DNA of 31,298 nt from CAYFUL01 sp964346375. GTDB taxonomy: Bacteria > Bacillota > Clostridia > Tissierellales > Peptoniphilaceae. The notes below the pieces were generated by a model. It was not told the DNA's origin. It was given only the letters and a program-made list of their open reading frames with translations, and ran no database searches. Where the stretch lies: contig CAYFUL010000014.1 of NCBI GenBank assembly GCA_964346375.1, forward strand, positions 1-31,298. Direction: 5' to 3'. Position 1 is the first letter of the stretch. Each line of letters begins with the position of its first letter. Shown here piece after piece: positions 7,994 to 15,720 of the stretch. A program made the position numbers and the translations under genes.

Positions 7994-8146
7994 TTGGATA
8001 AGATGTACTTGGTTTTTATAATTCTTTTAATTGTACTTGGGAGTATTCAACATACCCTTATTTTAATATTAAAGGAACTTAGAAACATAAATAATAAAAT
8101 TAAATTTTCAAAATTTGGCGAGGTGGAGGATTGGCAAGAATTATAA
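7994..8146 (+). CDS. Small single-pass membrane protein (50 aa)
   Basis: This short gene begins at TTG 7994 with AGGTGA upstream at good spacing, directly after a promoter-like TGATATAAT. It encodes 50 residues. After MDKM comes one long hydrophobic stretch (YLVFIILLIVLGSIQ onward, about residues 5-27), then a polar, partly basic tail with KELRNINNKIKFSKFG and the ending EDWQEL. An internal ATG at 8003 is a possible start. Its end overlaps the start of the CPBP gene by 16 bases, and the ribosome site of that gene lies inside it, which suggests translational coupling. I recognise no family. It may be a small partner of the protease or the pilin machinery. Confidence 0.6.
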   Translation: MDKMYLVFIILLIVLGSIQHTLILILKELRNINNKIKFSKFGEVEDWQEL

Positions 8147-9042
8147 GAAGAAAAATATACAGAATAAGTTCCACAGATGCCAATATTATTACTCTTCTCC
8201 TCTCATTTCTGTTTTTGGTAATAGGTTCATATATCCAAAATAGAGATGAATTTTTGGGAATATTCGTAAACGATGTGTTTATATTTTTTATTCCTGCGCT
8301 ATTGATTTCAAAGGGAAATAGGAGAAGAATTTTAAAGCTTAGAAAAATTAAGGTAGAGGATATTTTTAACGTAATTATTATTACCATACTCTTCTATCCA
8401 ATAGTCATGTTATTTAACGGTTTATTTTTAAGCTTTATGTCTCAAATATTGGAGTATAGAAATGACAGTCTAACTATGCTTGAAACTGAAAGGTCTGTAA
8501 TTTCATATATCTTTTACCTTGCAATAGTACCTGCAATTTGTGAGGAGACTTTTTTTAGAGGTGTTCTAACCAATGCCTACGAAGTCTATGGTAGAAAATT
8601 CGCAATTTTTATGAGTGCCTATGTATTTGCAATAACCCACTTTAATGCACAGAATTTTCTTGCTCCATTTTTACTAGGTCTACTCTTTGGAAATATTCTT
8701 GAACGAACTGGTTCACTTTACGGTGCAATTATTAGCCACCTTACCAATAATGCTTTGGCGCTAATTGCGTCAAAATACTTAAACAACACCAAGTTTGACT
8801 ACTTAAAGACCAGTAGAATTGCACTAGATGTTGGTGGACTAATGGCACTTACCATTCTAGTTCTATTTATAGTTTCCATAATTTCATTTATTTTAATTGT
8901 GCGAATTTTTAAGACTATGGACTATAAAAATTCCTATGAGAAAAGTAAACCAGTAAGAAAACAGGTGGATATAATTAGTTTTATACCAATTATTGCTATG
9001 ACCATAATCTATATTATCTACAATGGGAGGGTACTACGATGA
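8131..9042 (+). CDS. CPBP-family intramembrane metalloprotease
   Basis: This is a multi-pass membrane protein of the CPBP (CAAX protease and bacteriocin-processing, Abi) family, 303 residues with about seven or eight hydrophobic segments. The catalytic motifs are all seen: EETFFRG (EExxxR, about residue 138), FAITHFNAQNFLAP (FxxxH) and SHLTNNALAL (HxxxN). The active site is therefore intact. The TTG start at 8131 has GAGGTGGAG upstream. The gene ends in an ATGA overlap with the prepilin gene. The natural substrate is unknown; co-transcription with a prepilin and a prepilin peptidase is notable but does not prove a link. Confidence 0.88.
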   Translation: MARIIRRKIYRISSTDANIITLLLSFLFLVIGSYIQNRDEFLGIFVNDVFIFFIPALLISKGNRRRILKLRKIKVEDIFNVIIITILFYPIVMLFNGLFLSFMSQILEYRNDSLTMLETERSVISYIFYLAIVPAICEETFFRGVLTNAYEVYGRKFAIFMSAYVFAITHFNAQNFLAPFLLGLLFGNILERTGSLYGAIISHLTNNALALIASKYLNNTKFDYLKTSRIALDVGGLMALTILVLFIVSIISFILIVRIFKTMDYKNSYEKSKPVRKQVDIISFIPIIAMTIIYIIYNGRVLR

Positions 9043-9392
9043 AAAAGAAAAAGGGTTTTACACTATTGGAATTGGTAATTGTAATAGCAATTATTTCAAT
9101 ACTAATTGCCATTGCAGCTCCTAAGTACCTACAATCAAATTTAAAGGCACAGGCTGCGGCACATAATGCAAATGTAAAGATGGTTAAAAATGCTGCCATT
9201 CTCTACTTAACAGATAATCCAGATGCAACGACTATCACCATGACTGATCTATCAGAATACTTTGACGGAGATGCTCCAGTGCCTGCTACTGGATTGGGAG
9301 ATGCATTTTCAGTAAATGTTACTAATGGAAATGTAGAGGTAAGTCCAGGAATGGCAAAGGTGGAAAATAAAGCCTTGGTAGAATCAGAATGA
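9039..9392 (+). CDS. Type IV pilin-like prepilin
   Basis: The 117-residue protein has a classic class III signal: basic MKKKK, then G-FTLLE with the conserved Phe at mature position 1 and Glu at position 5, then a hydrophobic helix VIVIAIISILIAIAAPKY. It should be cleaved and N-methylated by the prepilin peptidase encoded next. The short remaining domain has about 85 residues and no cysteine pair; it resembles minor pilins or pseudopilins (ComGC-like). GGAGG precedes the ATG. It overlaps the genes on both sides by 4 bases. Whether it builds a pilus or a short pseudopilus for DNA uptake or secretion cannot be decided here. Confidence 0.9.
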   Translation: MKKKKGFTLLELVIVIAIISILIAIAAPKYLQSNLKAQAAAHNANVKMVKNAAILYLTDNPDATTITMTDLSEYFDGDAPVPATGLGDAFSVNVTNGNVEVSPGMAKVENKALVESE

Positions 9393-10096
9393 CCTACTTA
9401 ATTGCAATAGTAATTGGAAGTGTACTTGGGTCCTTTTTTGGAATTATTCCCAGTAGAGTTCACAGGGGACTTTCTTTTATAAGTGGGAGAAGTCGCTGTG
9501 AAAGTTGTAATAGAGAAATTCCCCTTTGGAATAATATTCCAATTACTTCCTACATAGTAAATAGGGGAAAGTGTAGATTTTGTGGCGAAAAAATAGCACC
9601 TGAGATACTTCTCTTTGAGGTACTAGGTGCTTTTTTCTCATTGGTATTTTATTTTAAATTTGGCTTTGGAATTGACTATATTCTATTACTTTCTATTACT
9701 GGAATTTATGGAGTAGTATTTACAATAGACTTTAGGTATGGAGATATTTACACTCTTCATCTATTAGTGGTACTTGTTCTTGAAGTAGTATATTTCTATA
9801 GAAATTCCCCCGTACTCTTCCTACATTTTCAGTCGGGATTAATACTTTGCCTTTTATTTACATTAATCTACATTGTTTTTAAAGGTTCAATGGGGGAGGG
9901 TGATGTACTACTGTCCTTTCCCATAGGTTTTATTGGAAAGGGGCTAGGTGCATTTAAACTATTTACCTATATTTTTCTATGTGGTGCAATTTATTCCATT
10001 TACTTACTAATTTTTAAAGGTTTCAGTAGAAAGACGAAGATTTCCTTTGGCCCATTTATAATACTTGGAGCATTATTCTATGTGGTGGTAGTATGA
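9389..10096 (+). CDS. Prepilin peptidase (type IV leader peptidase, PilD/ComC type)
   Basis: This polytopic membrane aspartyl protease cleaves the prepilin leader and usually methylates the new N-terminus. The N-terminal cytosolic part carries paired zinc cysteines CESC and CRFC (about residues 37-66), as in PilD. The two catalytic aspartates are candidates in TIDFRYGDI and SMGEGDVLL (GxGD motif). The first block differs from the usual D...IPD form. The 235-residue length and the series of hydrophobic helices are normal. It overlaps the prepilin gene and the next gene by ATGA, so the three are probably translated together. Confidence 0.92.
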   Translation: MTYLIAIVIGSVLGSFFGIIPSRVHRGLSFISGRSRCESCNREIPLWNNIPITSYIVNRGKCRFCGEKIAPEILLFEVLGAFFSLVFYFKFGFGIDYILLLSITGIYGVVFTIDFRYGDIYTLHLLVVLVLEVVYFYRNSPVLFLHFQSGLILCLLFTLIYIVFKGSMGEGDVLLSFPIGFIGKGLGAFKLFTYIFLCGAIYSIYLLIFKGFSRKTKISFGPFIILGALFYVVVV

Positions 10097-11352
10097 TTAT
10101 CTATATTAACGACGAATATATATACTTTAAGGGGAGTAGGTCCACAGTTCTACCCATGGCAAATCGAATAGTTAAGGAGGGAGTAATTGTAGACTATAAT
10201 TACTTCTACTACTTGATGCAAAAGGGAATAGAAATTGCTGGAGGAAGGTCTATTACAATCTATCCTGACTTTGAAATACTGTGTAGAACAGTTGAAATTC
10301 CAAAGTTATCCCATGAGGATTTACAGGCATACCTAGACCACGAGGTAAAGAGGATTTTTAACTTTGATACTTCTGCATACTCTTATATTTACGCAAGTTA
10401 CGACCATGGAGAAAAACAGATTCTTAGAATTTCTCTACTAAGTGAAATCACAATATCCCATATAAAAAAAGCTATGGAAAAATTGGGGATTACTCGCTAC
10501 AGTATAGAGAGTCCATACAATCTATTTAGGGAGAATACTCTAGTGCTTGGGTTAAAAAATATTACCCTTTATGAAGAGGGGTTGCAGAGTGTAGAATTTA
10601 AGGACATTGATTTAAAAATACTCCTTAACGAAATTGGAATAGACAATTTAAATCTCCAAAAGGAGAATATTCTCTTTAAATATAGGTCCAACTACCTGGA
10701 TTTGGCTCGAAAGGTACTAATGTATTTAAAGCAGAGGGGAATTAAAAGTCTAGTTTTACATAGCTTTTTTAACCATCCTCTTAAAAGTGAAGTTGAAAAT
10801 CTACTAAAAGCTGGAGAAATATACATAGATAAGTCCTCGCCCTTTAGGGAAAAACAAAAGAGTAGGAGTATAAAATTTAACCCTCTACTACTTATTCCAA
10901 TAATATTAGTTGTTGTAAATATTCTACTGTTTACACACTTTAATAGTAAAAAAGAAGCTACCCTTGCTGAATTTAATACTAAGAAAATTCAAGTGAAGGA
11001 GCTTCAAAATAAATTGGATAGTCTAAATCCAAAGGAGCTAGATAAAAAACTTGAGGAACAAGTAAGAAAAAGTGAACTTGCAAAAGAAAAAGCAAGAAAG
11101 GACTCTCTTTTTAAGGAATACGAGGAAATTTTTAACCTATTAAATGGTGAGGATAGTAGATTTTTAGTAACAGAGTATATTTTTAACGACATTGGAATTT
11201 CCATAAGGGGAATAGTAAAAAAATTAGAGGATATGGAGTATTTAAAGGAGTTACTAAAGGACTATAATATTACAGAAGATACAACAAGACAAGATGAATA
11301 CTACGAATTTTATATAGAGGTACAAGATGGACATAGGGAAGATATCAAATGA
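10093..11352 (+). CDS. PilM/PilN-like fusion protein of a pilus assembly platform
   Basis: This 419-residue protein appears to combine two pilus inner-membrane parts. Residues 1-255 resemble PilM-type actin-like proteins, with VEIPKLSHEDLQAYLDHEVKRIF matching the PilM region that recognises pilus assembly partners, although the ATPase core looks reduced. Near residue 260 a basic stretch (REKQKSRSIKF) leads into one membrane helix LLLIPIILVVVNILLF. Then comes a coiled coil (KELQNKLDSLNPKELDKKL) and a small C-terminal domain, as in PilN. PilM and PilN normally are separate, interacting proteins. No PilB ATPase or PilC is visible in this window. The C-terminus overlaps the next gene by 26 bases. 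Family assignment is by architecture and is moderately certain. Confidence 0.65.
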   Translation: MIIYINDEYIYFKGSRSTVLPMANRIVKEGVIVDYNYFYYLMQKGIEIAGGRSITIYPDFEILCRTVEIPKLSHEDLQAYLDHEVKRIFNFDTSAYSYIYASYDHGEKQILRISLLSEITISHIKKAMEKLGITRYSIESPYNLFRENTLVLGLKNITLYEEGLQSVEFKDIDLKILLNEIGIDNLNLQKENILFKYRSNYLDLARKVLMYLKQRGIKSLVLHSFFNHPLKSEVENLLKAGEIYIDKSSPFREKQKSRSIKFNPLLLIPIILVVVNILLFTHFNSKKEATLAEFNTKKIQVKELQNKLDSLNPKELDKKLEEQVRKSELAKEKARKDSLFKEYEEIFNLLNGEDSRFLVTEYIFNDIGISIRGIVKKLEDMEYLKELLKDYNITEDTTRQDEYYEFYIEVQDGHREDIK

Positions 11353-12325
11353 TGATTTAAAGCGTAAAGTTTTTAGCAAGATAGTTAGTACAAGGAAGGA
11401 TGTAGTTCAATTTTCTGGAGAGGGAATCGATACGGCAGTAATAAATTCAGATGGATATGTGGTTTTAAGTAGCGATCCCATTACAGGAGCCACGAAGAAT
11501 TTAGGTAAACTTGCAGTCCATGTTTCAGTTAATGACATTGCGACAGAGATGGCAGAGCCTGTTGGAATCCTACTTACTATACTAATGCCACCGGGAACGG
11601 ATTTAAAAGACCTTGAGGAAATAATTGAGGATGTACAAAGTGAGTGTAGTAAGATTGGAATGGACATTGTAGGGGGCCATACAGAGATTACAGACGCAGT
11701 AAATCGAATATTAGTATTAAGTACTGTCATAGGAAAAAAAGGCGATTTAAAACGCCGTGAGGTGGAAGTAGGGGATAGGGTACTTGTTTCAAAGTACATT
11801 GCCATGGAAGGAACGAGTATTATCTACCACGAAAATGAAGACGAGGGGAGAAGAATCCTTTCAAAGGAAGATGTAGTAGAGGTTGAAAATCTACAAAATC
11901 TACTTTCAGTACTACCTGAATCCATAATTGCAAGAAAGCACAATGTAAAACTACTACACGATATTACAGAGGGAGGAGTTTACGGCGCCCTTCACGAAAT
12001 TCACAGAAGAATTGGTATGGGAATGGAAATAGAAAAGGAAAAAATACCGTTTTTAAAATCCACATTAAAAATTGCAAACCACTATAATTTAAATCCCTAT
12101 AGATTAATTTCAAGTGGAAGTATGTTAATGATTGTGGATAAAAATTCTACAGAGGACTTTATAAGAGAGTGTAGTAGTAAAAATATTAACCTTGTAGATA
12201 TTGGAGAAATTACTGGAGATGAATTAATACTCCATGGTGAAAATGGAGATGAAATAATCACTCCACCGGAGAAGGATGAGCTTTACAAGGCATTAAGAAA
12301 TATTGACAAAATGGTTACAATTTAG
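11327..12325 (+). CDS. AIR synthase-related (PurM-like) family protein
   Basis: The fold is that of the PurM/HypE/SelD superfamily of ATP-dependent enzymes. Visible conserved parts are LSSDPITGATKNLG, VHVSVNDIATEMAEPVG, IVGGHTEITDAV and LLHDITEGGVYGAL. It lacks the C-terminal PRIC-type tail of HypE and the early GxxCK motif of SelD, so it is neither of those as such. The specific substrate is unknown. The ATG at 11327 has AGAGGT upstream and overlaps the fusion gene. It is the last gene of the pilin operon, and there are 23 bases before the amidase, which has its own strong ribosome site. The family is common in clostridia and archaea. Confidence 0.88.
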   Translation: MDIGKISNDDLKRKVFSKIVSTRKDVVQFSGEGIDTAVINSDGYVVLSSDPITGATKNLGKLAVHVSVNDIATEMAEPVGILLTILMPPGTDLKDLEEIIEDVQSECSKIGMDIVGGHTEITDAVNRILVLSTVIGKKGDLKRREVEVGDRVLVSKYIAMEGTSIIYHENEDEGRRILSKEDVVEVENLQNLLSVLPESIIARKHNVKLLHDITEGGVYGALHEIHRRIGMGMEIEKEKIPFLKSTLKIANHYNLNPYRLISSGSMLMIVDKNSTEDFIRECSSKNINLVDIGEITGDELILHGENGDEIITPPEKDELYKALRNIDKMVTI

Positions 12326-12348
12326 TATAAATTACCTAGGAGGGCGTT

Positions 12349-13740
12349 ATGAAAAAAATTGGAATATTTTCCATTGGCCTTTTACTAGGTAGTTTTTTAT
12401 TTCAAATACCTACCATGGCAAAGTCCGATGTTTCTTTAAAAATAGACAATAAAAAAACTACAGGTACAGAAGCCTTAGTAACAGTTGACGGAAAAGAACT
12501 TACCTGTAAATTTAAACCCTATACTATAAATGGTAGAACATTTGTACCAATTAGAGAGTTGACAGAATCTCTAGGTGCAAGGGTGGACTGGGATAGTTCT
12601 ACAAAGTCTGCAAATGTAACTATGGGAGATAAAAATCTTAAACTACAGATAAATTCGAAGGTAGTTTACATAGACGGAAAAAAGCAATTAATTGATGAAG
12701 CCTCTATTCCAAAGTTAGCAGGGTATGTGGTTCCAAGTGAGGAAGTTAAAACCATGGTTCCCCTTAGATTTTTATCAGAGAGCCTTGGATACAGAGTAGA
12801 TTGGAATCAGGAAAACCTTGAGGCATTAATTACTACAGATCCTACGGAGATAAAGCGATTAAAAGAAGAGGAAGAGGCTAAAAAGAAGGAAGAGGCTAAA
12901 AAACAAGAGGCAGATAAAAAACAGGAGAAAAAGTCTGTAGAGAAAACTGAAGGGAAGGACAATAAAAAATCCAATACAGATGACAATAACTCCAATGGAG
13001 AAAGGGTAGTATCCATTGAGGCAAATAAGTATGTGTCAAATATAGAAAAGTCAGAGAGTAATAATATAAAAAAGGAAGGCACCCTTGATGAAGAAGTACT
13101 AAAAGAAGCTGGACTTGAAAAATCTGACTATGAACCAAAAAAAATTACTAAGAAGTTAAAATCAGATGGTAGAGTTACCATTGTACTAGATGCAGGCCAT
13201 GGGGGAAAGGACTCTGGCGCACTAGGAAAGGATAATACTAAGGAGAAGGACTTAAATCTAAAGGTAGTAACTCGCTTAAATAGAAAACTTTTGGAAAAGG
13301 GTTATGAAGTCCTATTAACAAGAGATGAAGATGAGTATGTAAAGCTCCTTGAAAGAGCAGCAGTATCAAATAAAAATAACGCCGAAATATTTTTAAGCGT
13401 ACACTTTAACTCATCAACTAATCCAGCAGCAAGTGGAATTGAAGTCCTATATGGATCAGAAAATACTGTAAAATTAAAATCAGTAGAACAAAAACACCTT
13501 TCAAAGGAATTACTAGATGCCCTAGTAGAGGAAACAGATGCAGTAAATAGGGGAGTAAAAAATCGACCAGATTTAGTAGTATTAAATACTACAAGAAGTG
13601 TATCAGCCCTTGTAGAACTAGGATTTTTATCAAATTCCAATGATTTAGAAAAGGTAAAAGAAGATGAATATATAGACTTACTTGTAGAGGGACTTTACAA
13701 GGGATTAAATAACTATATAGAAAAATATGTAGAAGAATAG
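12349..13740 (+). CDS. Secreted N-acetylmuramoyl-L-alanine amidase with copper-amine-oxidase-like repeats
   Basis: This is a cell-wall hydrolase cutting the bond between muramic acid and the peptide stem. It has a signal peptide (MKKIGIFSIGLLLGSFLFQIP, cleavage about TMA-KS), two copper-amine-oxidase N-terminal-like repeats with GRTFVPIRELTESLGARVDW and TMVPLRFLSESLGYRVDW (about residues 35-165), and a Lys/Glu/Asn-rich spacer (about 170-270). The C-terminal Amidase_3 domain carries DAGHGGKDSGA (zinc His), NTKEKDLNLKV (Glu), LSVHFNSS (His) and LVELGFLSN (catalytic Glu). Length is 463 residues. AGGAGGGCG precedes the ATG. The first repeat copy is immediately downstream. It probably works in wall turnover or separation. 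Confidence 0.93.
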   Translation: MKKIGIFSIGLLLGSFLFQIPTMAKSDVSLKIDNKKTTGTEALVTVDGKELTCKFKPYTINGRTFVPIRELTESLGARVDWDSSTKSANVTMGDKNLKLQINSKVVYIDGKKQLIDEASIPKLAGYVVPSEEVKTMVPLRFLSESLGYRVDWNQENLEALITTDPTEIKRLKEEEEAKKKEEAKKQEADKKQEKKSVEKTEGKDNKKSNTDDNNSNGERVVSIEANKYVSNIEKSESNNIKKEGTLDEEVLKEAGLEKSDYEPKKITKKLKSDGRVTIVLDAGHGGKDSGALGKDNTKEKDLNLKVVTRLNRKLLEKGYEVLLTRDEDEYVKLLERAAVSNKNNAEIFLSVHFNSSTNPAASGIEVLYGSENTVKLKSVEQKHLSKELLDALVEETDAVNRGVKNRPDLVVLNTTRSVSALVELGFLSNSNDLEKVKEDEYIDLLVEGLYKGLNNYIEKYVEE

Positions 13741-13794
13741 GAGCTTGACTCTTATTAGAGTGAAGACAAAGTATGTAAATTTTTGAATTTTCAA

Positions 13795-14040
13795 TTCACA
13801 ATTTATAAATATCAAAAAATATTTTTGGAGATAACTATTTTAGTAATAGTAATAATATTCCCATCCCACATTGTTTTCGAGGTGAAGGCGTTAAAAAAAT
13901 TCCATGTTTGAGCCTGAAAGGCGAGTTTGGAATTTTTAGCCTTTGCCGAGAAAACTTACATTTAGTGAGCGAGAGGGGTTATGGGGGTGAAGGGGGACCA
14001 GGGGAGAAACTGCGTTATTTCTCCTCTGGTCCCCCTTCAT
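13795..14040 (+). repeat. Structured ~250-bp non-coding repeat, copy 1
   Basis: This is a dispersed repeat with a homologous copy at 17330-17580. It has four predicted hairpins: an AT-rich one (13813-13827), ACTATT/AATAGT (13834-13850), a long one pairing GGTGAAGGC (13881-13889) with GCCTTTGCC (13939-13947) and inside it AAAATTCCA with TGGAATTTT and GCCT with AGGC, and a strong terminal one, GAAGGGGGACCA (13989-14000) with TGGTCCCCCTTC (14027-14038). The terminal loop CTGCGTTA is identical in both copies. The 3' end overlaps the last eight codons of the TlpA-like gene (stop included). Weaker similarity may begin near 13755. The rest of the gap after the amidase shows nothing else. Confidence 0.88.
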
Positions 14041-14665
14041 TAGCTATTATTGCATCAATTCTACTGTTTATTTCCTTTATTGACTCATCGTTATTTATTG
14101 TTCCAAGAATTGGATCTCCAATAATATTTCCATCTCTATCTAGAATAAAAGTAGTTGGGAATGCCATAATATTCATCATAAATTTATCGCTTTCTTCCCC
14201 ACGATTAAAATATATATTTGTGTAAGTTGCTCCCTGTGCTTCTAAAATCCTTTTTGCCTCTGCTTTAATTTCTTCGCTTTCATCACTTTCATCTATATCA
14301 GCACATATTCCAACTAATTGTACGCCCTTTTCCTTCCATTCATTACTTAATTTTTCTAAATCTGGCATTTCATTAATACATGGGCTACATCCAGTGAACC
14401 ATAGATTTACAACTGTTGCTGCATTTTCTTTAAATAATTCCTCTGTTACTTTATTTCCATTAAGATCTTCCCCAGTAAATTTTGGAAATTGTTCTACAGA
14501 AACTTCAACATTATTTTCTGAACTTGAATTTGTATTAGTATTGGTTTTAGTAGAATTGTTAGTACTAACATCACTATTAACATTATCTTTAGAACAGCCT
14601 ATTATTGAAGCTGCAACCATTGTAACTATTAACAACAAAATTATCCTATTATACATATTTTTCAT
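14015..14665 (-). CDS. TlpA-like thioredoxin-fold lipoprotein
   Basis: The protein is predicted to be an outer-face lipoprotein with thiol-disulfide reductase activity. It has an N-terminal signal ending in the lipobox ASIIGC (Cys at residue 24), a low-complexity Asn/Ser/Thr linker to about residue 55, and a TlpA/ResA-type domain with the CxxC motif WFTGCSPCINE and the cis-Pro loop MAFPTTFILD. Length is 216 aa. GGGAGG lies upstream of the ATG at 14665. It overlaps the NapH-like gene by 17 bases and is the last of a leftward three-gene redox operon. The last seven residues (EGGPEEK) and the stop are encoded inside repeat copy 1, so the natural C-terminus may have been replaced. Confidence 0.92.
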   Translation of the reverse strand: MKNMYNRIILLLIVTMVAASIIGCSKDNVNSDVSTNNSTKTNTNTNSSSENNVEVSVEQFPKFTGEDLNGNKVTEELFKENAATVVNLWFTGCSPCINEMPDLEKLSNEWKEKGVQLVGICADIDESDESEEIKAEAKRILEAQGATYTNIYFNRGEESDKFMMNIMAFPTTFILDRDGNIIGDPILGTINNDESIKEINSRIDAIIANEGGPEEK

Positions 14666-15533
14666 TTTTTTCCTCCCTATTATTCATAAATGAAGTGGAT
14701 ATTGCATCTGTTGGACATACCTTAATACATTCTCCACATCTTATACACTCTAAATCCTTACAATTTTTAGTTATATCTACATCCATTTTACAAGTTCTTT
14801 TACATTTTCCACAGCTAATACATTTATTTTCATTAACACTATACTGATAGAATGAAAATTTATTTGTTATTGAATAGAAGGCTCCAAGGGGACATAGAAA
14901 TTTACAAAAAGGTCTGTAAAAAAAGATGGATAGTAGTGTTATTACAACGAGAATTATAAACTTTAGTGTAAATAATCTTCCTATTGCAGATCTTATACCC
15001 TTATTAAAAATTGCAAGAGGTATACCACCTTCAAGTATCCCTTGGGGACAAATATACTTGCAATAATATGGAATTGACGTTCCAAGTTTATCAGTAAAAA
15101 TCACTCCAAAAATCCAAACTACAAATATTAAAATTAAAAATTTTAGGTGCTTTAAGTATTTGAATTTCACTGTACTGAATTTTTTTGAAGGAATTTTATG
15201 TAGTAAATCTTGAAAAAAACCAAAGGGGCATAGAAATCCACATATAAACCTTCCAAAAATCGTTCCAAATAATAGCATAAGTCCAGTTATATAGTAGGAA
15301 AAATTAAATTTAGAAGAACCTACCACAGCTTGGAATGAACCTATGGGACATGAACCTAATGCCCCAGGACAGGAGTAGCAATTTAATCCAGGTACACAAA
15401 TTCTCTTACTTTCTCCTGTGTAAATTGTCCCTTTAAAAAAATTATCTAATTTTCCATTTGTACCCAAGGTAAATAGCCCTTGGACTAAGTGCCTTTTTTC
15501 CCTTAAATAGTTAAAAATCTTAGCCAATACCAA
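14649..15533 (-). CDS. NapH/CcoG-like membrane ferredoxin (4Fe-4S binding protein)
   Basis: This 294-residue integral membrane protein has about four to five hydrophobic segments. Near residue 50 it has GLNCYSCPGALGSCPIG, then CGFLCPFGFFQDLL and CKFLCPLGAFYSI, the NapH-type cysteine loops. The C-terminus carries two 4Fe-4S clusters, CISCGKCKRTCKMDV and CIRCGECIKVCPTDAI. It should carry electrons across the membrane. The neighbours suggest delivery to the TlpA-like lipoprotein outside. The start is TTG 15533 with GGAG upstream; no ATG or GTG is available before a stop in frame. It overlaps the 48-aa CXXC gene on one side and tlpA on the other. Confidence 0.88.
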   Translation of the reverse strand: MVLAKIFNYLREKRHLVQGLFTLGTNGKLDNFFKGTIYTGESKRICVPGLNCYSCPGALGSCPIGSFQAVVGSSKFNFSYYITGLMLLFGTIFGRFICGFLCPFGFFQDLLHKIPSKKFSTVKFKYLKHLKFLILIFVVWIFGVIFTDKLGTSIPYYCKYICPQGILEGGIPLAIFNKGIRSAIGRLFTLKFIILVVITLLSIFFYRPFCKFLCPLGAFYSITNKFSFYQYSVNENKCISCGKCKRTCKMDVDITKNCKDLECIRCGECIKVCPTDAISTSFMNNREEKNEKYV

Positions 15534-15666
15534 TACACTCCAAACAGATTTTTATAGCCTTACTTAAAACTGTACTTACTTCATTTCTATATGCACCATA
15601 AATTATAAAAACTATGGAGATTAACAGGAATATGTAGGATGATTTACTTTCGATTATATTTTTCAA
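15520..15666 (-). CDS. CD1871A-family CXXC small membrane protein (48 aa)
   Basis: This short gene starts at TTG 15666 after a strong GAGGTG, and ends in the hallmark KAIKICLECIGIG, the CXXC-containing C-terminus of the CD1871A family. Residues 11-24 (YIFLLISIVFIIYG) form a single membrane segment, followed by AYRNEVSTVLS. The end overlaps the start of the NapH-like gene by 14 bases. The order CXXC miniprotein, membrane ferredoxin, TlpA-like lipoprotein is a known clostridial arrangement. Its role is unknown; a redox or assembly partner is likely. A promoter with extended -10 lies just upstream. Confidence 0.85.
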   Translation of the reverse strand: MKNIIESKSSYIFLLISIVFIIYGAYRNEVSTVLSKAIKICLECIGIG

Positions 15667-15685
15667 ATTTTCACCTCGATTAAAT

Positions 15686-15694
15686 ATTATAACA
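15686..15694 (-). promoter_or_regulatory. Extended -10 promoter of the CXXC/ferredoxin/TlpA operon
   Basis: On the minus strand the sequence reads TGTTATAAT, an extended -10 with perfect TATAAT. TTTACA upstream is too close (14 bp) to be a standard -35. It lies about 20 bases before the TTG start and its GAGGTG ribosome site. Confidence 0.6.
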
Positions 15695-15720
15695 AATAGG
15701 AACTGTGTAAACTATAATTA

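Noticed and set aside
11327..12325. Selenide water dikinase (SelD) or HypE
   Set aside because: No GxxCK motif near the N-terminus and no PRIC-type C-terminal tail. Only the general PurM-like fold is supported.
12807..13138. Minus-strand frames opposite the amidase linker
   Set aside because: The Ser/Phe/Leu-rich composition is simply the complement of the Lys/Glu-rich spacer.
13748..13761. ACTCT-TATT-AGAGT as an amidase terminator
   Set aside because: The stem has only five weak pairs and is followed by GAAGACAAAG, without a T tract.
13908..14225. Plus-strand 105-aa reading frame from 13908
   Set aside because: It runs through repeat copy 1 and then antisense to the TlpA-like gene. In copy 2 the same frame is stopped early, so it is not conserved coding.
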